Source: CAYNLK01 sp964398055 (GTDB lineage Bacteria > Chloroflexota > Anaerolineae > 4572-78 > J111). Taken from it: a stretch of DNA of 32,521 nucleotides. The notes beneath the pieces are model-generated. The model was given only the letters and a program-made list of their open reading frames with translations, did not search any database and was not told the origin of the DNA. The stretch spans positions 1 through 32,521 of the forward strand of contig CAYNLK010000066.1 of assembly GCA_964398055.1 (NCBI GenBank), read 5' to 3'. Positions 15,233 through 21,479 of the stretch are shown here, one piece after another; positions within the stretch are counted from its first letter, which is position 1, and every line of letters begins with the position of its first letter. The position numbers were made by a program, and so were the translations under genes.

Positions 15233-16464
15233 CTTTCTCCTAATGTCTGGTTAACGCTTGTCTCGTTTTCCGTGATCACTTCGCTATAAACCTGTTCCAG
15301 CTTTTCAGCCGCCACGCCCCAGTCGTGATAGGTTTCCACGTAGCGCCGGCCGGCCTGGCCCATCCGCTGGCGGAGTTGGTCGTCGCGGAGCAGAGTGACG
15401 ATGGCCCGGGCGATGGTCTCCGGCGAGTCGCCCACCAGCAGCTCTCGGTCCGGCTCCACTTGCAGGGCCGAAATCGCCTGGGGTGTGCTGACAACCGGAG
15501 TGGCCATAGCCAAAGCTTCCAGGACTTTGTTCTGAATTCCTACCCCGTAACGGATTGGCGACACCGCGATCGTCGCCACGGCCAGGTAGGGCCGCAGGTC
15601 GGGGACGGTGCCGGTGACGGTGAAGCGAGGGTCTCGGGCCAGGACCAGCAGTTCCGGCGCCGGGTCCTTGCCGGCAATGGTGAGTTTCGCCTGCGGAAAT
15701 TCCGCCCAAACCAGGGGCATAATCCGGGTGGCCAGGTCCAGAGCTGCGGCGATGTTGGCGTGGTAGCTCATTTTGCCGCTGAAGATGATCGTGGCCGGTT
15801 CGCGTGGTAACGCCATCGGGGCAAAATAGTCAAGGTCAACGCCATTGGGCAGAACAACCAGTCGCTTATCGTCGATTGAACGGTCAGATAGTTTAGCCAG
15901 GGCTTCCTTATCGCGCGGGGAGGTTACCAAAACCCGGGGAAAGCGGGCCAACAACCGCCCCTCATAGTGGCGGGTGCGGGCCAGGTCAAGCCCGGCCAGC
16001 AGGCGACTGCGCCAGGTTGGCCCTGCCTGGCGGACCTGCTCAAACAGCAGGGTGATCGAGTCAACTGAGTCAAAGACCGTAGGGATGCTATTAACGGCAT
16101 AACTCAATTCGGCGCCGCGTAGATGTTCGATATGAGCGACATCAAATTTGGCGCGGGCCTGAGTTTGCCCGATCAGCTCGGCCATCACCGGTGAACGGGA
16201 ATAAGCGGCTTGCAGCGGTATCCGGCTGGGCATAGCCCGCAAAGCATTCCACATCGTGCGCCAGCGGGGCAACGGCGCTGTCTCGACCTGCTGGCACCAA
16301 CGGCGTAGCGAGTCAAGCCCGGAAATATCTTCGCCGGGAGGGATCAGCGCCAGCAGGGTGAGCCGGTGGCCTCGTTCAGCCAGGTGTTTGATCAGGTTAT
16401 ACGGTCGGACCCGAATCAAGGATGGCAGGTAGGGAGTGATAAAAAGAATACGTAATGGCGTCAC
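15229..16464 (-). CDS. GT4-family glycosyltransferase
   Basis: A 411-residue retaining glycosyltransferase with the GT-B fold. The N-terminal domain begins RILFITPYLPS; the C-terminal domain shows VVLPNGVDLDYF near residue 215, IIFSGKMSYHAN near 237, and the GT4 acceptor/donor motif in SPIRYGVGIQNKVLEALAMA (Glu of the EX7E-type motif). The sugar transferred is not evident. I place the start at GTG 16464, because GGAG ends 6 bases upstream and the product then begins MTPLRILF; an upstream TTG at 16476 has no good binding site. It is the first gene of a two-gene minus-strand unit with the acetyltransferase. Confidence 0.88.
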   Translation of the reverse strand: MTPLRILFITPYLPSLIRVRPYNLIKHLAERGHRLTLLALIPPGEDISGLDSLRRWCQQVETAPLPRWRTMWNALRAMPSRIPLQAAYSRSPVMAELIGQTQARAKFDVAHIEHLRGAELSYAVNSIPTVFDSVDSITLLFEQVRQAGPTWRSRLLAGLDLARTRHYEGRLLARFPRVLVTSPRDKEALAKLSDRSIDDKRLVVLPNGVDLDYFAPMALPREPATIIFSGKMSYHANIAAALDLATRIMPLVWAEFPQAKLTIAGKDPAPELLVLARDPRFTVTGTVPDLRPYLAVATIAVSPIRYGVGIQNKVLEALAMATPVVSTPQAISALQVEPDRELLVGDSPETIARAIVTLLRDDQLRQRMGQAGRRYVETYHDWGVAAEKLEQVYSEVITENETSVNQTLGER

Positions 16465-16546
16465 GTAACTCTCCAATCATAAGCTTGCGGGCTGTGCCCA
16501 TTCATCATTAAATCCTCAATAAATCAGAAACAAGTAAGGAGAGTCC

Positions 16547-16606
16547 ATGAAAAAAGTTAGAATAGTCATTCTGCCGCCAAATGAGCCGGTTTCCAGGTCA
16601 AATTAG
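16547..16606 (+). CDS. Small ORF of 19 codons with strong ribosome binding site (possible leader peptide)
   Basis: ATG at 16547 opens a 19-residue frame ending TAG at 16604, with product beginning MKKVRIVILPP. A consensus AAGGAG (16536-16541) is 5 bases upstream, better than most real genes here. It lies in the divergent gap before galE. The galE promoter candidate (16607-16636) begins just after it, so it would need its own promoter. It may be a leader peptide, a gene remnant or chance. Confidence 0.3.
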   Translation: MKKVRIVILPPNEPVSRSN

Positions 16607-16636
16607 TTGGCTTGTTGACCCTACATCCGGTATAAT
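16607..16636 (+). promoter_or_regulatory. Probable galE promoter
   Basis: TTGGCT (16607-16612) and TATAAT (16631-16636), with an 18-base spacer, 37 bases before the galE ATG. The -10 is a perfect match. Confidence 0.55.
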
Positions 16637-16673
16637 TTGGAGCAGTTTTTCAGCGAAAAGGAGCGCAACTTCA

Positions 16674-17651
16674 ATGAGAATCTTGGTGACCGGCGGCGCC
16701 GGTTATATCGGCAGTATTGTAGTCGAGCAACTGGCAGAAGCCGGGGAGTCGGTGATTGTGTTGGACAACCTCTACCAGGGACACCGGGCGGCGGTTCATC
16801 CTGAAGCCGTGTTTGTGGAAGGAGATTTGGCCGACCGGGCGACTGTCCAAGCTATTTTTCAGCAGCACCGGCCGGAGGCAATTATGCACTTCGCCTCTCA
16901 CACCCTGGTGGGCGAGTCGATGGAGAATCCCTGGCGATATCTGGGTGAAAATATCACCAACGGCTTGAATTTACTTCAGAGCGCCGTTCAGCACGGGGTG
17001 CGCCGCTTTATTCTCTCTTCTACGGCCAATCTCTTTGATGACCCGGAGCGCATGCCGATTGATGAGGCCGAAAGGATTGTGCCGGGCAGCCCCTACGGCG
17101 AATCGAAATTTATGTTGGAACGGATGCTGCACTGGCTCAACCGTATCTACGATTTTCGATACGCGGCGCTGCGCTATTTCAATGCGGCCGGGGCTTCGGC
17201 GGAGCGAGGCGAGGATCATTCTCCGGAGTATCACCTGATTCCGCTGGTGCTCCAGGTGGCCTTGGGCCAGCGAGATAAGATCAAGATTTTTGGCGATGAC
17301 TATCCCAGCCGGGATGGTTCGTGTGTACGCGATTATATCCACGTGCTCGATCTGGCCCAGGCCCATATTCTGGCCCTACGGGCGCTTGACCAGGGCAGCC
17401 GGACCTATAATTTAGGCAATGGCCAGGGCTTCACGGTCAAAGAAGTCATTCAAACAGCCAGGGAGATTACCGGCCAGCCTATCCCGGCCGAAGTGGTGGC
17501 TCGCCGGCCCGGCGATCCGGCGGTTTTGATAGCTAGCAGTGAAAAAATCCGGCGGGAGCTTGGCTGGCAGCCCCAATATCCCCATTTGCGCGACATCATC
17601 CAGAGCGCCTGGAACTGGCACCGCTCCCACCCGAATGGGTATGGAGATTAG
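16674..17651 (+). CDS. galE: UDP-glucose 4-epimerase
   Basis: A 325-residue extended short-chain dehydrogenase, the normal GalE length. The NAD motif GGAGYIGS is at residues 7-14 and the catalytic YxxxK is seen as YGESK near residue 141. The sugar-binding CVRDYIHVLDLA motif and the C-terminal ELGWQP tail are typical. The serine/threonine of the triad lies in ILSSTANLF. GalE interconverts UDP-glucose and UDP-galactose to supply surface-glycan synthesis, which fits the flanking glycosyltransferases. The ATG at 16674 is chosen because the Rossmann strand starts there and GGAG precedes it; the longer upstream frame to 16581 shows no homologous-looking sequence. Related epimerases for UDP-GlcNAc cannot be excluded. 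Confidence 0.9.
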   Translation: MRILVTGGAGYIGSIVVEQLAEAGESVIVLDNLYQGHRAAVHPEAVFVEGDLADRATVQAIFQQHRPEAIMHFASHTLVGESMENPWRYLGENITNGLNLLQSAVQHGVRRFILSSTANLFDDPERMPIDEAERIVPGSPYGESKFMLERMLHWLNRIYDFRYAALRYFNAAGASAERGEDHSPEYHLIPLVLQVALGQRDKIKIFGDDYPSRDGSCVRDYIHVLDLAQAHILALRALDQGSRTYNLGNGQGFTVKEVIQTAREITGQPIPAEVVARRPGDPAVLIASSEKIRRELGWQPQYPHLRDIIQSAWNWHRSHPNGYGD

Positions 17652-17664
17652 TGCGGCAAGCGTA

Positions 17665-17715
17665 GAGCGGGGAGCGGGGAGCGGGGAGCGTGTTTATCGC
17701 TCCACGCTCTCCGCT
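17665..17715. repeat. 7-bp tandem repeat forming an imperfect inverted repeat (probable terminator)
   Basis: GAGCGGG occurs three times, followed by GAGCGTG (17665-17692). The last 13 bases, AGCGGGGAGCGTG (17680-17692), are complementary to 17703-17715 with one mismatch, giving a 10-base loop. It lies between the convergent ends of galE and the GT2 gene, so terminator function is plausible. A second degenerate set of CTTCACG-like units follows to about 17745, running into the GT2 coding end. Confidence 0.6.
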
Positions 17716-17729
17716 TCACGCTTCACGTT

Positions 17730-18695
17730 TTACGCCTTATGCTCCACGTTTTCCTCAAAACCAACCGCTTCATTCACAATGTACATCGGCCGGCCTTTGA
17801 CCTCATCATAAATCCGGCCCAGGTACTCCCCAATGATGCCCAATGATATCAACTGCACCCCACCCAGAAATAAGACCATCACCAGGGTAGTGGCCTGGCC
17901 GAAAAAAGGCTGATTGTCCGGGTCACCGAACAATCGAGCAATGATGACCAGGATCGCCCCCAGGCCGCTCAATCCGGCAATGGTGAAACCCAGGTAAGTG
18001 GCCATTTGCAGCGGGAAAAAGCTAAAGCTGGTGATGGCGTCGAGGGCAAATTTTAACATGCGGCGGAACGGATATTTGGTTTCGCCGGCAAAACGCTCTT
18101 CCCGGGTATAATAGACGCCAGTCTGCTTGAAGCCGACCCAACTGGTCATCCCCCGAATGAAGCGATGGCGCTCCTTCATCTCCTTGAGGGCGTTGACCAC
18201 TTTGCGGTCCATCAGCCGGAAATCACCGGTATCCAAAGGAATGTTGACATCGGTGATGCGGTAGATGATGCGGTAAAAAAGTTTGGCTGTAAAAAGTTTG
18301 AACCAGCTCTCGCCCTTCCTTTCCTTGCGCACCGCATAGACCACGTGATAGCCCTCTTTCCATTTCTCGATCATCTCCAGAATCATCTCAGGTGGGTCCT
18401 GCAAATCGGCGTCGATGATGATAACCGCGTCACCCTGGGCATAATCGAGGCCGGCGGTCACGGCAATCTGGTGGCCAAAATTACGGGCAAAGTCGATAAA
18501 ATGAACTCGCGGGTCGGCCGCGTGCAACTGGCGCATCATCTCGGCGGTACGGTCGATGCTGCCATCGTTGATCAGCACCAGCTCCCAACTTTCGCCGGTT
18601 CGCTCCAGGATTTCCCGGCTGCGCCGGTAAAGTTCCTCCAAATTACCTTGTTCATTATAGCAAGGGGCGATGATTGAATAACGGATGTCAGTCAT
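17730..18695 (-). CDS. GT2-family membrane glycosyltransferase (DPM1/GtrB-like)
   Basis: A 321-residue inverting GT-A glycosyltransferase. Residues 1-225 contain the nucleotide-sugar motifs: SIIAPCYNEQGNLEEL, VLINDGSIDRT, the DxD-like DADLQDPPE near residue 95, and DTGDFRLMD near residue 155. Two C-terminal membrane segments (about 230-255 and 265-290) are followed by a short cytoplasmic tail. Family members transfer glucose or similar sugars to polyprenyl phosphate, which feeds periplasmic glycan modification. The start is ATG 18695 with GAGGAG about 10 bases upstream. It is the last of the polysaccharide genes in this stretch. Confidence 0.92.
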   Translation of the reverse strand: MTDIRYSIIAPCYNEQGNLEELYRRSREILERTGESWELVLINDGSIDRTAEMMRQLHAADPRVHFIDFARNFGHQIAVTAGLDYAQGDAVIIIDADLQDPPEMILEMIEKWKEGYHVVYAVRKERKGESWFKLFTAKLFYRIIYRITDVNIPLDTGDFRLMDRKVVNALKEMKERHRFIRGMTSWVGFKQTGVYYTREERFAGETKYPFRRMLKFALDAITSFSFFPLQMATYLGFTIAGLSGLGAILVIIARLFGDPDNQPFFGQATTLVMVLFLGGVQLISLGIIGEYLGRIYDEVKGRPMYIVNEAVGFEENVEHKA

Positions 18696-18741
18696 TTAAC
18701 AAGTCTCCTCTAAAAATGGAGATTGAGAGATTAGCTAATTG

Positions 18742-18768
18742 GGAGATTAGACTAATCGCCTAATCTCC
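18742..18768. terminator. Perfect 9-bp inverted repeat downstream of the VanZ-like gene
   Basis: GGAGATTAG (18742-18750) and CTAATCTCC (18760-18768) can form a 9-bp stem with a 9-base loop, 28 bases past the VanZ-like stop on the minus strand. A further direct copy of AGATTAG lies at about 18728-18734. No strong U-run follows, so it may equally be one of the small repeats seen in other gaps. Confidence 0.45.
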
Positions 18769-18796
18769 TGCCATTTTCATCTTTTGTGGTAAACTG

Positions 18797-19285
18797 TTAC
18801 TCATTGGTGCTCCTGAACTGTTTTGGCTGAAAGAACCACACAAACAACAGCGCGCCGATGGCGGCGCCCAGGGTGTTAAAAATAAGATCATCCACATCGG
18901 TGGCCCGGCTGGGGATGGTCAACTGCGCCAGTTCGATGATCAGACTCAGCAGCAACCCGCCCAACACCGCCCCACCAATCGTTTGGGCCGGTCGCTCCTG
19001 ATGCAGCACTCCGGCCAGCGCCAGGCCAAACGGAATGAAGACCAGGGTATTGCCGACCACATTGATCAGTAAGAACCAGAAAGAGCGACGCTGGTAGATA
19101 CAATCGCTATTGAGCAAACAGGCCAGCGCCCGGCTGTGCTCGGCAAAAGGGGTCAGGTTGATGCTGTTGAGAGTGCGGTCGGGTCGCAATGTTAGCCACA
19201 GCAGCCACAGGGCAGTCAGAATCAATAAGACCCACCAGTCGCCCCGCGAATTATCCGGTTGAGACGATCCCCTTGACGATTGCAT
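18797..19285 (-). CDS. VanZ-family membrane protein
   Basis: A 162-residue protein with four predicted membrane segments (DWWVLLILTALWLLWL, SFWFLLINVVGNTLVFIPFGL, IGGAVLGGLLLSLIIELAQL, IFNTLGAAIGALLFVW). The NxxxFxPxG pattern (NTLVFIPFG) and the ELxQ...R..DxxDxxxNTxG motif (IIELAQLTIPSRATDVDDLIFNT split across positions 110-135) identify the VanZ-like family. Named after teicoplanin-resistance VanZ, most members have no known function. The start is ATG 19285; the frame is open further upstream, but the N-terminal sequence there is not membrane-like and would run into the divergent gene. A TATAAT ends only 6 bases before this ATG, so the message may be leaderless. Confidence 0.85.
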   Translation of the reverse strand: MQSSRGSSQPDNSRGDWWVLLILTALWLLWLTLRPDRTLNSINLTPFAEHSRALACLLNSDCIYQRRSFWFLLINVVGNTLVFIPFGLALAGVLHQERPAQTIGGAVLGGLLLSLIIELAQLTIPSRATDVDDLIFNTLGAAIGALLFVWFFQPKQFRSTNE

Positions 19286-19291
19286 TTGAGT

Positions 19292-19297
19292 ATTATA
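19292..19297 (-). promoter_or_regulatory. -10 element immediately upstream of the VanZ-like start
   Basis: Perfect TATAAT on the minus strand with only six bases to the ATG at 19285. Transcription would begin at or next to the start codon. No good -35 is present at 16-18 bases, so the promoter call is moderate. Confidence 0.45.
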
Positions 19298-19348
19298 GCG
19301 CAAAGTTGTCCGGTTGAATATTTTGTGGCTGTGTTCCTGCCGCTGCAA

Positions 19349-19377
19349 TTGACACCTGCCCCCCCTCCGTCTATAAT
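19349..19377 (+). promoter_or_regulatory. Perfect consensus sigma70 promoter of the M42 peptidase gene
   Basis: TTGACA (19349-19354), 17-base spacer, TATAAT (19372-19377). The ATG at 19417 is 39 bases downstream. Both boxes and the spacing are exactly consensus. Confidence 0.85.
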
Positions 19378-19416
19378 CGACCCTGTTCACCCTACTGGTG
19401 AGGAAATTTTGTTGAG

Positions 19417-20505
19417 ATGACCGAACAAACGACCAACTCAAATAGCCAAATCATCGAATTACTCAAGCGCCTCTCGCGCGCCATCGGCGTGACTGGCTAC
19501 AGCGGGCCGAATGCCATTCAAGAGATCGTTATGGCTGAAATGGTCCCTTTGGTGGACCGGGTGGAGCAGGACCGGATGGGCAGCGTGGTTGGCCTTAAAG
19601 AGGGGCGACAGGTGGTTCCAGAGAGGCAGGCGCGGCGAAAAGTTATGTTGGCGGCTCATTTGGATGAAATTGGGGCAATTGTTACCAAAATCGACCAGGG
19701 TTTTCTGCGCTTCAGCAAAGTTGGCGGGCTGGATAATCGAGTACTGATGGGTCAGGAAGTGGTGGTGCACGGCCAACGTGATTTGCCCGGTCTGATTGGC
19801 TCGATCCCGCCCCATCTGCTGCCGCCCGACCAGCCGGCCGACAAGGTTGACTCTGCCGAGATGCACATCGACGTCGGGCTGCCGTCACGGCAGGTGGAAA
19901 AATTGGTGCAGGTTGGCGACCTGGTCTCCTTTGCCCGAACCCCGGTTGAGTTGTTGAACGGCCTGTTGAGCGGCAAGGCTATGGATAACCGTTCCTCCGT
20001 GGCGGCGATGATTGTTTGCTTGCAAGAGCTTAACAAAATGCAGCACGAATGGGATGTGTATGCCGTGGCCACGGCCGACGAGGAATGGGGCAATTTTGTC
20101 GGCGCAACTACCCAGGCTTACGCGATTCACCCGGATGTGGCCATCGCCATTGACGTGACCTTTGCCGACGTGGAAGAAATTGAGGTGGCGCTCGGCGCCG
20201 GGCCGGTCTTGGGGCTGGGGCCGACCAACCATCCGGTGGTGCGCCGGCGGTTGCTGGAGCTTTGTCGCCGTCTTGAGCTGAAGTACCAAAGTGAGGCTAT
20301 GCCCAGTGGCGCCGGTACGGACGCTTACGCGATTGAAATCAGCCGCGAGGGAGTGCCAACGGTACTCATTTCGGTCCCCAGCCGCTATATGCATTCCCCG
20401 GTAGAGGTGATCCAGCCTAAAGATGTGGAACGAATTGGCCGCCTTATGGCCTACTTCATTGCCGGATTGAGCGAGTCTTTTGTCAGCGAGTTGACGCCGC
20501 AATAA
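19417..20505 (+). CDS. M42-family metallo-aminopeptidase
   Basis: A 362-residue cytoplasmic peptidase of the FrvX/PepA-like M42 family (tetrahedral, dizinc). The metal ligands are all visible: H81 in AHLDEIG, D190 in AMDNRSS, E223 in DEEWG, D246 in AIDVTFAD and H326 in RYMHSP. E222 is the expected general base. The IGSIPPHLL motif of the inserted dodecamer domain is near residue 127. These enzymes trim short peptides from the N-terminus, often acting on acidic or hydrophobic residues; some relatives are endoglucanase-annotated by mistake. It has its own consensus promoter, and a hairpin-like repeat follows its stop, so it is probably a single-gene unit. Confidence 0.93.
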   Translation: MTEQTTNSNSQIIELLKRLSRAIGVTGYSGPNAIQEIVMAEMVPLVDRVEQDRMGSVVGLKEGRQVVPERQARRKVMLAAHLDEIGAIVTKIDQGFLRFSKVGGLDNRVLMGQEVVVHGQRDLPGLIGSIPPHLLPPDQPADKVDSAEMHIDVGLPSRQVEKLVQVGDLVSFARTPVELLNGLLSGKAMDNRSSVAAMIVCLQELNKMQHEWDVYAVATADEEWGNFVGATTQAYAIHPDVAIAIDVTFADVEEIEVALGAGPVLGLGPTNHPVVRRRLLELCRRLELKYQSEAMPSGAGTDAYAIEISREGVPTVLISVPSRYMHSPVEVIQPKDVERIGRLMAYFIAGLSESFVSELTPQ

Positions 20506-20516
20506 ATCGACGGAAT

Positions 20517-20548
20517 ACGCAGTACGGTATCTTTTCTACGTATTGCGT
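20517..20548. repeat. 10-bp inverted repeat in the gap before mtnP
   Basis: ACGCAGTACG (20517-20526) pairs with CGTATTGCGT (20539-20548) with one G-U type mismatch and a 12-base loop. It is 11 bases past the M42 peptidase stop. The surrounding sequence to about 20570 is made of related TACG/GTA units and could be a degenerate dispersed repeat or a terminator without a U-run. Confidence 0.5.
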
Positions 20549-20606
20549 GCTGTGTAATCCGTACTACTTGTAGCCAAATCTTAAAATTCAGGAGAAATCA
20601 TTTCCT

Positions 20607-21479
20607 ATGAGCGACATAAAAATCGGTATCATCGGTGGCAGTGGTCTCTACAAAATGGATGAGCTGACCGATGTTGCGGAGGTCACTATCTCAACTCCCT
20701 TTGGCCAACCGTCCGACAACTATATCGTCGGTACCCTGGACGGACAGCGGGTTGCTTTTTTGCCCCGGCATGGGCGCGCTCACTCGATCAGCCCGACCGA
20801 GTTGAATAGTCACGCCAATATCTGGGGGATGAAGAAGTTAGGGGTGAAGTATATCATTGCCTCGAACGCCTGCGGTAGCTTGCGGGAGGATTACGCGCCT
20901 CGCCATATCGTCATCCCCGACCAACTGTTTGATCTTACCCGGGCCCGTGAGCTGAGTTATTATAAGCGGGATGTGGTCGTTCACATGGGCGTGGCTGAGC
21001 CATTTTCGCCGGAGCTATCCGAACTGCTGTACGCCGGGGTGAAAGAGGCCGGGGCAACGGTTCACAAAGGCGGCACCTTTATTGTGATTGAAGGACCGCG
21101 CTTCAGCACCAAAGGGGAGAGCAATATCTTCCGGCAGTGGGGTTGTGACATCATCGGCATGACTACCATTCCTGAGGCCTTTTTGGCTCGGGAAGCCGAA
21201 ATTGCCTATGCCTCGATGGCTCACGTAACCGACTACGACGTGTGGCACGAGTCGGAAGTGCCGGTTTCGGTAGAGGCGGTGATTGCCAACCTCAACGCCA
21301 ACATCGGGGTGGCCAAGCAGGCCATTCGCCAGACCGTGCGCAAATTGGCCGGTGGGCCGGATATGGAGGCGCACCATGCCCTGGCCGGAGCCATCATTAG
21401 CCGTCGCCAGCGGGCGGTGGTGCCGGCTGATACCTGGGAGAAACTGGAACTTTTCATTGGTAAGTATTATCAGTCGTAA
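20607..21479 (+). CDS. mtnP: S-methyl-5'-thioadenosine phosphorylase
   Basis: A 290-residue nucleoside phosphorylase of the PNP/MTAP family. Motifs: IGIIGGSGLYKM at the N-terminus, PRHGRAHSISPTELNSHAN (phosphate and dimer region, near residue 54), NACGSLREDY (near residue 87), IEGPRFSTKGES (near 163) and MTTIPEAFLAREAEIAYASM followed by TDYDVW (near 190-212). The MTAP-type MTT.PE sequence favours methylthioadenosine over purine nucleosides. It cleaves methylthioadenosine to adenine and methylthioribose-1-phosphate for methionine and adenine salvage. AGGAG lies 12 bases upstream of the ATG. The end overlaps the next gene's likely start by about 23 bases. Confidence 0.93.
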   Translation: MSDIKIGIIGGSGLYKMDELTDVAEVTISTPFGQPSDNYIVGTLDGQRVAFLPRHGRAHSISPTELNSHANIWGMKKLGVKYIIASNACGSLREDYAPRHIVIPDQLFDLTRARELSYYKRDVVVHMGVAEPFSPELSELLYAGVKEAGATVHKGGTFIVIEGPRFSTKGESNIFRQWGCDIIGMTTIPEAFLAREAEIAYASMAHVTDYDVWHESEVPVSVEAVIANLNANIGVAKQAIRQTVRKLAGGPDMEAHHALAGAIISRRQRAVVPADTWEKLELFIGKYYQS

